Assembly (NCBI GenBank): GCA_028692535.1
Contig: JAQUXD010000077.1
Location: 1 to 8,042 of the forward strand
Source: Eubacteriales bacterium
GTDB taxonomy: Bacteria > Bacillota > Clostridia > Peptostreptococcales > Anaerovoracaceae
Length of the DNA stretch: 8,042 nucleotides
Direction: 5' to 3'
The notes beneath the pieces were generated by a model. The model was not told the origin of the DNA. It did not search any database and saw nothing but the letters and a program-made list of their open reading frames with translations. Shown here in pieces: positions 1-6,382 of this stretch (positions are counted from its first letter, which is position 1; every line of letters begins with the position of its first letter). Position numbers and translations under genes: made by a program.

Positions 1-152
1 TGTTGGTGACCGGCGGACTTCTGTATTCCGGCGGCGTTTTCTTTTATGCCAATCATAAGCATCGTTACATGCACTCCGTGTGGCATCTGTTTGTGATGGG
101 CGGAAGCGTCACCCACTACTTCCTGATTCTGCTATATACTTATCTGAATTAA
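1..152 (+). CDS. Hemolysin III / TrhA family membrane protein, C-terminal fragment
   Basis: Only the last 49 codons are in the window (first full codon at base 3, stop TAA at 150-152); the start lies upstream. The translation contains GGLLYSGGVFFY, then HSVWHLFVMGGSVTHYF and a hydrophobic end. This matches the last two membrane helices of the hemolysin III (YqfA/TrhA, PAQR-like) family, in which the H-x3-H histidines of the final segment are conserved. Family members are seven-helix inner-membrane proteins of about 210 residues; their role is poorly defined, with links to membrane-energy homeostasis. The last bases overlap the stop codon of the convergent PEP carboxykinase gene, and there is no terminator-sized gap between them. 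The family call is fairly secure; the exact function is not. Confidence 0.8.
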   Translation, partial: LVTGGLLYSGGVFFYANHKHRYMHSVWHLFVMGGSVTHYFLILLYTYLN

Positions 153-2047
153 GGCCTGTAGACTCCGGGCAAGATCACATCGCCAAAGCGTTCTTTGGCT
201 GCCCGGATATGCTCGATGGCCTGATCCCAGTAATCAAACAACTCTTGAGGTGTATGCGGATCCATCTTCGCATAAAACGCCTTGGTTCTCTCCAGCTTTC
301 CGATCCATCCGGCGCATCGGAAGCTGAACAGGTAATCGTAGTCATCTTTCGAAAATTCTTCCTTCAAATGCTTTTGAAACAATGTCGCCAGATCTTCGTA
401 GCGGGGGATTTTTCCTGTCGGCGTGTCATAGGCATCGTATTCTCCGTGAAGACGGCCTTCTGCCCAGTGCAACCAGACTTTCTTTGCCAGCTTGCCGGTC
501 ATGAAGTTCCCGGCGGCACTCTTCATAAAATAGTTAGTGCTGAAGATCCGCGGCGCTTGGTCTACTTGCTCACCGAAGCGGATGTTGTTCATTGTGTACT
601 GGCCCAAAGGGTAGGAAAGAAAATCCGTGATGGCCATGGGATCCGATTTTCGCACGCCTTCTTCGCCCAGAGTGGCGCTGGTCGTCTCGGATTCCAGCGT
701 AGCGGCCTTCAACAGGATCCCGTCTCGCCAGGAAGGGGACTCTTCTACGGGAACGGTGATATCGCTGTCCCGCCCGCCGTAGAGGATGCCTTCCACCTGT
801 ACGCCGTTCTTTGATTCAAACCCTTCTTTGTCGATGTTTTCCAGGTAGTCCAGGCGCATGGTGTAGCGTGCGTTTCCGTGAGCGATGCGCACTTCGGCGC
901 CCTTGTCATCCACAGCGCCTTTTTGCCATATCCCGAAATGATTGCGACCTTTTTCGGGAGTGTCGACGCCCATGCCCAACCAGTAAGGGTGTCTGTCGGG
1001 CCCCATCAACACGTTGGTGAAAAGCAGTTCCTGTTCTTTCATGAGATTTTCAAATATGACGGGGTCGTCTTCTTCATTGACGTCCTTGATGATGCCGAAC
1101 ATGCCGAATTCCACATTGACAGCCCGAAACGCTCCGTCGATATTGCGAAAATAGGCAATGTCATCCCCGACGATCTTTTCACCCGGGATCATGGCCGTGG
1201 ATGTTTTCCCGCAGGCGGAAGGATATGCGCCACAGAAATAAGTTCGCCGGTTTTTTTCTTCGTCGATGGCTGCCATCACGAACATATGCTCGCACAGCCA
1301 TCCTTCCCGGCCGGCTTTATTGATCGCCAATCGCATGGCTTGTTTCTTAAGTCCCACAGAGTTGCCGGCATACTGGCAATTCAGGGAGTATACGATGTTG
1401 TTATGGGTGTCCATATAGATTCTGCGCTGGTCCAGATTCAGGGAGTTGCCCCTTTCATCCAGAGCGCCGGCGGAATGGAGAAAGCAGAAAAAGTCATCCT
1501 TCTCGGAATCTTTCATCTTTAAGAAATGGTGGTAGGCCGAGCGATACAGGATATATTCGGAATGCGCCACATACCAGCTGTCCGTGAACTGAATGCAGGG
1601 AACGGTAAAGGGGCTTTCCGTGGGTCCTTCGGAAAAAAACTGAATAATGGCTTCTTTCCCTTCCATGATTCCTTTGGCGATCTTTTGGATCTCCTTGTAT
1701 CCGTCTTTCAGGTCGATAGCGTTCAGCGCGCTCATGGATTCCAGCTTTTCACCGGGCACCATGATACGCGTGTTTTGACGGTCTCTGGCCTGGTCTCCAT
1801 AGTTATCCCAGTGGATGGTCTGGCCGGCTTTGGCCAAGGCAGTCTCTTCGCCGGTTTCCAGCGCGCGACTGCGCACGTGTCGGATATCGTGTTCGCTGTC
1901 ATCGCATACATAAACGGATTCGGGACGGCAGTGATCCACAAAAAATCCGACGAAGCTCATGACTTTCGGATTGTTCAGCGCCGCAAGTTTTTCATAGCTT
2001 TCCCGGTTCATGCGGCTTTGCAGCAACGCCTGATAATGGTTGTTCAT
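149..2047 (-). CDS. pckG: Phosphoenolpyruvate carboxykinase (GTP)
   Basis: Encodes a cytosolic enzyme that interconverts oxaloacetate + GTP with PEP + CO2 + GDP. It serves gluconeogenesis, or PEP carboxylation in C4-acid fermentation. The 632 residues fit the GTP family (about 600-640) rather than the ATP family. The P-loop PSACGKT (about residues 276-282) carries the GTP-class cysteine; GDD (294-296) is the kinase-2 motif. K234/K235, H254 and D295 match the usual Mn2+ ligands, and IQFTDSWYVAHSEYILYR (152-169) resembles the family's substrate-side segment. I chose ATG at 2047 because AAGGAG (2053-2058) lies 5 nt upstream. A longer reading to 2083 adds 12 residues but would start at the predicted transcription start and lacks a good ribosome site. 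The gene is apparently monocistronic, with its own promoter. Its stop overlaps that of the convergent hemolysin III-like gene. Confidence 0.93.
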   Translation of the reverse strand: MNNHYQALLQSRMNRESYEKLAALNNPKVMSFVGFFVDHCRPESVYVCDDSEHDIRHVRSRALETGEETALAKAGQTIHWDNYGDQARDRQNTRIMVPGEKLESMSALNAIDLKDGYKEIQKIAKGIMEGKEAIIQFFSEGPTESPFTVPCIQFTDSWYVAHSEYILYRSAYHHFLKMKDSEKDDFFCFLHSAGALDERGNSLNLDQRRIYMDTHNNIVYSLNCQYAGNSVGLKKQAMRLAINKAGREGWLCEHMFVMAAIDEEKNRRTYFCGAYPSACGKTSTAMIPGEKIVGDDIAYFRNIDGAFRAVNVEFGMFGIIKDVNEEDDPVIFENLMKEQELLFTNVLMGPDRHPYWLGMGVDTPEKGRNHFGIWQKGAVDDKGAEVRIAHGNARYTMRLDYLENIDKEGFESKNGVQVEGILYGGRDSDITVPVEESPSWRDGILLKAATLESETTSATLGEEGVRKSDPMAITDFLSYPLGQYTMNNIRFGEQVDQAPRIFSTNYFMKSAAGNFMTGKLAKKVWLHWAEGRLHGEYDAYDTPTGKIPRYEDLATLFQKHLKEEFSKDDYDYLFSFRCAGWIGKLERTKAFYAKMDPHTPQELFDYWDQAIEHIRAAKERFGDVILPGVYRP

Positions 2048-2086
2048 TTCTTCTCCTTCAACAAACGCATGATGTAAGTTCATCTA

Positions 2087-2115
2087 ACCTTACTGTTTAT
2101 TCTATCGTCTGTCAA
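2087..2115 (-). promoter_or_regulatory. Candidate sigma-A promoter of pckG
   Basis: Read on the minus strand, a perfect -35 TTGACA (2110-2115) is followed after 17 bases by TAAGGT (2087-2092), a weak -10. Transcription would begin near 2080, giving a leader of about 33 nt that contains the AAGGAG site used for the 2047 start. The -35 and the spacing are strong; the -10 matches the consensus at only three positions, so activation or low basal output is possible. I see no terminator hairpin for the upstream phosphatase gene in the 104-base gap, so read-through from that operon remains possible. Confidence 0.5.
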
Positions 2116-2151
2116 TCTGTCGAAAGGACGTTTTAAGAGGTTTTGTTTATG

Positions 2152-3324
2152 CTAAAAATAGCTGACTTTGATCTGCTTGCCCATTTCTCTGAGGCAATCG
2201 GCCAGGGCATCGACAAGCTGCATTTTGCTCTGGAAACTGATCGGAAGATCGAGTTCCTGATGCGCCGGGTTCACCGCTTTTCCCACGTAAAAATTGATGT
2301 CTGTAGCTTCTTCGAACAGCATTCTGGCAATGCGGGACGCCCCGTCTTTTTTGTAACCCCAGACGTTGTAGGTTCGATTGTCCGCCAAATAGTCTTGCGC
2401 GTAACTCAATACCTTGTTGACGGTGATCGTTCCCTCTGTGACGAGGTCCACACCTTCGATCCTGGAGATCGGAGGGATCGCTTTGTCGGGGAACTCTGGG
2501 ACGGGAACGACTTCTTTGCCCAGGTGCTCAGCAGCCAGTGCGGCGGTGGTTCCCCCGCAGACGATGCACTTGCCTTCTTTGGAAAAGAAAAGCGACATCA
2601 TTTTGCCACAGTCATCCCGGTTTGACGGAGGACCGATGAGCAGATTCATTTGCGCCCGCTTGCGAATGCGGATCGTACAGGCGGTTGCATCATCATCGGC
2701 GTGCCCGCCGTACAACTTGAGACATTCGTCAAGGAGGATGGTGTTGAGCGTCTTTGCGCTAAAGCCCACATGATAAAACGTCTCCATAAATGAAGCGATG
2801 TCCCCGACGTCCCAGCTGAAATTCATTGTGCCGCCTTTGCCGGCGTGGACGCAACCGTCACTCATTGCTATCAGAATATCATTCTCCTGGAGATCGATCA
2901 CAGATCGGAGGATCCGTTTCCCTTCGATCATCAATTCCGCCGAAGGGTACTCTATTCTTTTTCCTTCCCGTATCAGGAGGACGGGCGGGTTGTCATACTG
3001 AATGATTTCCGCTGATTCATGATCTCGAATACACAGGATCGTGAACGTCGAGTAGGCCACGTCGCGTACCGAACAAACCGGCAGCGACGCGGCAATGGTC
3101 TCCACGCAATCTTCGAGTTTTAGGCCTCTGGCCATCATGGTGGAAATGATTTTTGCCGTAAGAGTCGCCAGAATGTTCGCTTTGACACCGCTGCCCAATC
3201 CATCGGCAAGTACGACGATGGTGGCATTGTCATCGCTTTGGATCAACTCTATGTGATCTCCGCAGAGTTCCTCACCGTGTTTATGCAAGCTTTGAAAGCC
3301 GATGTCTGCACAAAGATCATTCAT
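2152..3324 (-). CDS. SpoIIE-family (PP2C-type) serine phosphatase with extra C-terminal domain
   Basis: A 390-residue soluble protein. Residues 1 to about 222 form a SpoIIE/PP2C-type phosphatase domain. Metal-site acidic residues are visible in GD (22-23), ADGLGSG (40-46), SDG (155-157) and DDDATA (210-215). Such enzymes remove phosphate from Ser/Thr of partner proteins, often STAS-type anti-anti-sigma factors. Residues about 225-390 form a second region with IVCGGTTAALAAEHLG, which I cannot assign. There is no membrane segment, and no kinase or STAS protein is encoded nearby. The ATG at 3324 lies inside the end of the upstream hydrogenase-like gene (8-base overlap). AAGGAG, the KE codons of that gene, lies 10 nt upstream, so the two are probably translationally coupled. 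Similar pairs are known: phosphatase-linked sensory [FeFe]-hydrogenases and the hfs-type clusters of thermophilic clostridia. The phosphatase domain is secure; the target is unknown. Confidence 0.88.
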   Translation of the reverse strand: MNDLCADIGFQSLHKHGEELCGDHIELIQSDDNATIVVLADGLGSGVKANILATLTAKIISTMMARGLKLEDCVETIAASLPVCSVRDVAYSTFTILCIRDHESAEIIQYDNPPVLLIREGKRIEYPSAELMIEGKRILRSVIDLQENDILIAMSDGCVHAGKGGTMNFSWDVGDIASFMETFYHVGFSAKTLNTILLDECLKLYGGHADDDATACTIRIRKRAQMNLLIGPPSNRDDCGKMMSLFFSKEGKCIVCGGTTAALAAEHLGKEVVPVPEFPDKAIPPISRIEGVDLVTEGTITVNKVLSYAQDYLADNRTYNVWGYKKDGASRIARMLFEEATDINFYVGKAVNPAHQELDLPISFQSKMQLVDALADCLREMGKQIKVSYF

Positions 3325-4993
3325 CTCGTATCGACTCCTTCAGTTTTGTAAGAGCAATTTTCGTTTCGGCGGCCGTTTCCCCCAACAACGAAGCGATCTC
3401 CTGTACGACGCGCAGTTGCTTCTCAACAACCTTGTCGGCCGTTTCGATGGTCTGGCGGCTCATCTCTTCTTTTTTAGCGCGTTCATCTTCTTCGTGGGTC
3501 ACATCCCGCATAATGCAAATGAGGTTTTTGTAGTTTCGATCGTAGGTGATGGTCTCTTCAACATATTTCCTGTATTCTGCAAGGTAAACCCGCTTCGTTT
3601 TGATGTTCTGCCCTGTTTGCCGTACGGTCATAAAGTCGCTGGGATCCAGAATCCTGACGACTTGCTCGCCCAGTACATCTGAAGGGTAGCGAAGGTTCAT
3701 CATCTGAAGAGCAGTTTTATTGATTTGTTGGACTTCCAGCGCCTCGTTCAAAACGATCACTGCATTAGGCGTATTATTGAGAATATTCTCGGAAATATTT
3801 TCGGCTTTTCCCATCAGGAAGGGCATGCACATCGAAATGTCTGCTTTACCCTGATAAACTGCAATGGCCTTTTCCCTGCAGGAATTATACCCGCAGGAGC
3901 CGCAGTTGAGTTCATCTTCGGTCTTGATCTTACCCATTTGCTTCAGTATTTCCGCGATTTCATCCTCACTCGGCACAGGCAGCGTACTCTTGATCGGCTC
4001 CATACATTTCTTCAACGTATCGACTGGCGGAGTCTCCACCATAAAATCCTGCGTGCCTGCATAGGCGCTCACCTGCATGTATCCACGGATCGGAGAGCGG
4101 TGATATTTTTCCATGACAGGACCACCCACGCAGCTCCCGGCACACGCCGACATTTCGATGAAGCAGCCGCGGAGGCCGCCACCTTCCAGATCTTCCAGCG
4201 CAGCGATGCAGTTTTCCACACCATCCACCGCAATGTACGTATAATTCGGATCGTCACAGGCCATTGTCTTGAGGATCCCACCCGTCGTGGGGAAAAACCT
4301 GGTGCGACTGTTTTCTTCCGCATCCCGGCCGGGAGTCAGTTCAATGGATGCGGCTTCCAGCCATTCGCTCAACTCTTCGAAGGTCAGGACAGCATCCGTA
4401 ACGCCGCCGTAGACATCCGCCTCGTCTTTTTTTGAAAGACAGGGGCCGATGAACACTGTTTTACAGTCCGGATGACGGCGCTTGATATCCATGCAGTGCG
4501 CCAGCATAGGGGAAACCACGTCCGCAAGGTAGGGAAGTGCTTGCGGATAGTACTTTTGGATAAGCAGATTGACCGAATGACAACAGGAGGAGATCAAAAC
4601 ATCATGGCTTCCCTGCGCAAGTATGCGTTCATATTCATTCTTAACGATCGTTGCGCCGATGGCAGTTTCTTCTGCATCGGCAAATCCCAGCTTCCGAAGC
4701 GCCTGCCGGATCGATTCGATGCCGATGCCGTCGTAGTTGGCGATAAAGGAGGGCGCGATGCTTGCAATAACCTTCGAGCCGCTGTCCAGCATCACTTTGA
4801 CCGTTTCAATGCTGCTGACGATCTCTTTGGCATTCTGTGGGCAAACCACAAAACACTGGCCGCAGAGAATACAATCGTCCCCGATGATATTCGCCTGGCC
4901 GCCCGAAAAACGAATCGACTTGACCGGGCAGTGTCGGATGCACTTATAGCAATTTTTGCAATTGGATTTCTTCAGTTTCAAAAAATCAGACAT
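3317..4993 (-). CDS. Sensory-type [FeFe]-hydrogenase with ferredoxin and PAS domains (HydS-like)
   Basis: 558 residues, no signal peptide. The N-terminus is a two-[4Fe-4S] ferredoxin: C12, C15, C18, C22 and C41, C44, C47, C51. A hydrogenase domain (about 70-330) carries all expected H-cluster cysteines: L1 SSCCHS (C137, C138), L2 GPCLSKK (C185), L3 SACAGSC (C284, C288). Next come an Fe-S motif CGSCGYNSC...C (364-389), a PAS domain (about 400-510) and a charged helical tail. In catalytic enzymes L1 reads TSCCPGW, and L2 and L3 carry methionines before PC and AC; here these are G183 and S282. That pattern, the PAS domain and the phosphatase partner point to H2 or redox sensing rather than bulk H2 turnover. 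The start was chosen for AGGAGG (5002-5007), 8 nt upstream; a TTG start at 5020 would lie within the leader hairpin. The sensory role is inferred. Confidence 0.87.
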   Translation of the reverse strand: MSDFLKLKKSNCKNCYKCIRHCPVKSIRFSGGQANIIGDDCILCGQCFVVCPQNAKEIVSSIETVKVMLDSGSKVIASIAPSFIANYDGIGIESIRQALRKLGFADAEETAIGATIVKNEYERILAQGSHDVLISSCCHSVNLLIQKYYPQALPYLADVVSPMLAHCMDIKRRHPDCKTVFIGPCLSKKDEADVYGGVTDAVLTFEELSEWLEAASIELTPGRDAEENSRTRFFPTTGGILKTMACDDPNYTYIAVDGVENCIAALEDLEGGGLRGCFIEMSACAGSCVGGPVMEKYHRSPIRGYMQVSAYAGTQDFMVETPPVDTLKKCMEPIKSTLPVPSEDEIAEILKQMGKIKTEDELNCGSCGYNSCREKAIAVYQGKADISMCMPFLMGKAENISENILNNTPNAVIVLNEALEVQQINKTALQMMNLRYPSDVLGEQVVRILDPSDFMTVRQTGQNIKTKRVYLAEYRKYVEETITYDRNYKNLICIMRDVTHEEDERAKKEEMSRQTIETADKVVEKQLRVVQEIASLLGETAAETKIALTKLKESIRDE

Positions 4994-4998
4994 GAAAT

Positions 4999-5035
4999 AA
5001 ACCTCCTGTTTCATGATCAATGATACAGGAGGTTT
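4999..5035 (-). promoter_or_regulatory. Leader hairpin that sequesters the hydrogenase-like gene's Shine-Dalgarno
   Basis: Bases 4999-5009 and 5025-5035 are exact inverted copies (11 bp). After one mismatch (5010/5024) the stem continues for 4 bp (5011-5014 with 5020-5023) around a 5-nt loop (5015-5019). In the minus-strand mRNA the 3' arm ACAGGAGGTTT contains the complete AGGAGG site (5002-5007), and the 5' arm contains its exact complement ACCTCCT. The start codon at 4993 lies just outside the stem. The fold would block ribosome binding unless it is opened by coupling to the upstream gene, an RNA-binding protein, another RNA or heat. The tail TTTATTTC after the stem could also make it a weak terminator or attenuator. 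The pairing is seen directly; the regulatory role is inferred. Confidence 0.7.
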
Positions 5036-5052
5036 GATCGGCTGCGAAGATA

Positions 5053-5085
5053 CGATAACGGCATATCGATATTCTGTTATCGATA
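5053..5085. repeat. Clustered TATCGATA palindromes between lipoprotein and hydrogenase-like genes
   Basis: The palindrome TATCGATA occurs at 5064-5071 (within ATATCGATAT, 5063-5072) and at 5078-5085, spaced 14 bases apart. CGATAAC at 5053-5059 is inverted as GTTATCG at 5076-5082. The second copy overlaps the final codons and stop of the lipoprotein gene. This could be an operator or a weak hairpin at the end of the lipoprotein transcript. AT-rich palindromes of this size can arise by chance, and I see no convincing promoter beside them. Confidence 0.35.
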
Positions 5086-6102
5086 TAGCAGTCGGATTTC
5101 AGATAGCAATATCGAACCGTCTTTCCCGCTTGCGACGATGGCAAAAGATCGTGTCCGGCCGATTTCATCTGTAAATGTGATCGCTTTTGAAGGAATTGTT
5201 CCCGGAAAGCTTACCCATACGACCAGGGGATGCTCCGGAGTAAGCTCGTTCAGTGAATACAGTTCCTCATTTTCGATGAACAGGATCTCTTGCTCATCCG
5301 CTTCGCTGAAGCTGATGTCCACGAAGCTGAAATCCTTTACCAGCGCATTTGTGGAAATGAGGATCCTTTGCGCATACTCGTCGGGCTGCAAAGCAAATTC
5401 ATCGAAGGAAACGTAGCGGCTTAACAGCTCCTCTGTGGCATAGTCTGCATCCACACAGATCTCCGCGTCGATATACTTTTGATACAATTCCATAGCCGCG
5501 GCGGTGTTAGGGTTGCCGTACTGTTCCAGCATTTCCGGCGTACCGTAGTCGACCTGGATCACATCGGTGTTGGTTACGCAAATGGGTTGCCAGACGGCTT
5601 CCGCCCCACTGTCGTCGCAGTACAGCAGCAGGTACGGCTGGCCTGTGCTGCCCCATTCTGTGAGCCAGTTTTCACCGTCCGTCTCCTCATGATTCATGCC
5701 GCCGACCAGGACACTTTCGATGTTCCCCACGACACGCAGGCGGTATTCCAGCAGATACAAATTGATGCTGGTGTTCTCTGTTGCCGTGCCGGTGTTGACT
5801 TGAGTGATGCCGGTGATCTTTGCCTCAGAGACAGCGTTTTCGGGCGCGAACTCCGCCCAACCTGTATGGTAGGACTCGATTTGCTGTCGGACATAATCTT
5901 CTGCGTAAAGGACCACTGCCTCGGGGATAGCTTCGTTGGCTTCGTTTTGAATAAGGAGGCTATCCGCAGAATTGCGTATTTCTTCCGGGGTAGGCTCGGT
6001 GGTTTCCCGGCCTTCGTTGATCGTACATCCTGCTGCTGCCATCGCAATCAACAGGGTGACGGCCAGCACGTAAGCTGTCATTTTGGATTTTTTCGTGATC
6101 AC
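5077..6102 (-). CDS. Putative secreted lipoprotein of unknown function
   Basis: 341 residues. The N-terminus has lysines (K4, K5, K7), a hydrophobic stretch (about 10-24) and a lipobox ending AAGC with the lipidated cysteine at C26. The mature protein should therefore be anchored on the outer face of the membrane. A Thr/Glu/Pro-rich linker (about 31-42) precedes a roughly 300-residue acidic domain without further membrane segments. I recognise no family with confidence; the segment YLLEYRLRVVGN...GSTGQPYLLLY resembles secreted clostridial proteins of unknown function. The start is GTG at 6102, with AGGAGG (6111-6116) 8 nt upstream. The ATG at 6108 is in another frame and stops after two codons. 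The gene lies 83 bases before the hydrogenase-like gene on the same strand. Co-transcription is possible, and a role in the same sensing pathway is only suggested by position. Confidence 0.8.
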   Translation of the reverse strand: MITKKSKMTAYVLAVTLLIAMAAAGCTINEGRETTEPTPEEIRNSADSLLIQNEANEAIPEAVVLYAEDYVRQQIESYHTGWAEFAPENAVSEAKITGITQVNTGTATENTSINLYLLEYRLRVVGNIESVLVGGMNHEETDGENWLTEWGSTGQPYLLLYCDDSGAEAVWQPICVTNTDVIQVDYGTPEMLEQYGNPNTAAAMELYQKYIDAEICVDADYATEELLSRYVSFDEFALQPDEYAQRILISTNALVKDFSFVDISFSEADEQEILFIENEELYSLNELTPEHPLVVWVSFPGTIPSKAITFTDEIGRTRSFAIVASGKDGSILLSEIRLLYR

Positions 6103-6144
6103 TGCATTTGCCTCCTGTGTAAGCTGAAAAATCGGGTGAGGTGT

Positions 6145-6159
6145 ACTGATGCTATCAGT
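6145..6159. promoter_or_regulatory. Dyad near the predicted transcription start of the lipoprotein gene
   Basis: ACTGAT (6145-6150) and ATCAGT (6154-6159) are exact inverted copies around GCT. The dyad overlaps the candidate -10 and the predicted transcription start of the lipoprotein gene, a typical repressor position. The half-sites are only 6 bp, so chance is a real alternative. Confidence 0.35.
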
Positions 6160-6185
6160 GTATCACCGAATCGCAAGAAATTGAA
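6157..6185 (-). promoter_or_regulatory. Candidate extended -10 promoter of the lipoprotein (and sensor) genes
   Basis: On the minus strand a weak -35 TTCAAT (6180-6185) is followed after 17 bases by TACACT (6157-6162), with the upstream TG of an extended -10. The start would fall near 6150, leaving a leader of about 48 nt before GTG. It is the best candidate in the gap but each box is imperfect. The -35 directly abuts the first 29-bp direct repeat (6186-6214). Confidence 0.35.
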
Positions 6186-6214
6186 GCGGTCTTGCCTGTT
6201 CAGGTTCGAGCCCT
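6186..6214. repeat. 29-bp direct repeat, copy 1 (tRNA T-arm-like)
   Basis: Identical over 29 bases to 6338-6366, with a period of 152 bases. The repeat contains CAGGTTCGAGCCCT, which resembles the T-arm of a tRNA read on the plus strand. It also contains TCTTGCCTG, whose complement CAGGCAAGA occurs at 6229-6237. This copy lies just upstream of the lipoprotein promoter. There is no open reading frame with family features here. Confidence 0.8.
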
Positions 6215-6226
6215 TGTATTTCATTT

Positions 6227-6242
6227 TGCAGGCAAGAGGACT
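6227..6242. repeat. Duplicate of the tRNA-Leu 3' end (16 bp)
   Basis: TGCAGGCAAGAGGACT here is identical to 6422-6437, the discriminator, acceptor 3' strand and part of the T-arm of the tRNA-Leu gene, in the same orientation. No tRNA body is attached, so this is a fragment, not a second tRNA gene. Duplicated tRNA 3' ends are the usual mark of integrase attachment sites, but the two copies are only 195 bases apart and no integrase is encoded here. A local duplication or tRNA-associated repeat is equally possible. Confidence 0.65.
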
Positions 6243-6301
6243 TCGCATCTTTGCTTCGCAAATCTGCCGTCCGTCGGCGCCCCGTTCGGTTGCCTCGGAC
6301 C

Positions 6302-6345
6302 AAGACCGATTCGAAGGTTCGCCGAACCTTCTCATGGGCGGTCTT
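6302..6345. repeat. Long interrupted palindrome in the repeat cluster
   Basis: GAAGGTTCG (6313-6321) and CGAACCTTC (6323-6331) are perfect inverted copies around a single base. AAGACCG (6302-6308) and CGGTCTT (6339-6345) form an outer 7-bp pair. The right outer arm belongs to direct repeat copy 2. There is no U-tract, so this is not a standard terminator. The GC-rich bases 6243-6301 to its left hold further short inverted pairs (6250-6254/6258-6262; 6266-6269/6275-6278) but no gene. Confidence 0.6.
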
Positions 6346-6366
6346 GCCTGTTCAGGTTCGAGCCCT
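6338..6366. repeat. 29-bp direct repeat, copy 2 (tRNA T-arm-like)
   Basis: Identical to 6186-6214. From this copy the match to the tRNA continues: 6354-6371 is an inverted copy of 6427-6444 in tRNA-Leu with 17 of 18 bases matching. Copy 2 therefore mirrors the tRNA T-arm and acceptor across the terminator hairpin, whereas copy 1 diverges after CCCT. Confidence 0.8.
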
Positions 6367-6382
6367 CTTGCTCTATAACAAG

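Noticed and set aside
80..2077. Several plus-strand open frames opposite pckG
   Set aside because: They are shadows of a clearly recognised PEP carboxykinase and have no ribosome sites or protein-like motifs.
2048..2151. Terminator after the phosphatase gene
   Set aside because: I found no stem followed by a T-run on the minus strand in this gap; only the pckG promoter and leader can be supported.
4994..5020. Longer hydrogenase start at TTG 5020 (9 extra residues)
   Set aside because: It would start inside the hairpin with no ribosome site ahead, whereas ATG 4993 has AGGAGG at 8 nt and the ferredoxin motif begins at the normal distance.
6100..6108. Two-codon frame ATG CAG TGA overlapping the lipoprotein start
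   Set aside because: It is only 3 nt from the Shine-Dalgarno, too close for initiation, and is probably chance.
6227..6242. Second tRNA gene or tRNA pseudogene
   Set aside because: Only the 16-base 3' end is present; there is no anticodon arm, D-arm or 5' acceptor strand that fits.
5479..6378. Plus-strand open frame of 299 codons over the lipoprotein gene and the repeat cluster
   Set aside because: It is antisense to a lipoprotein gene with a good GTG start, ribosome site and signal peptide. Its product has no family features, and its end simply runs through the tRNA-like repeats.
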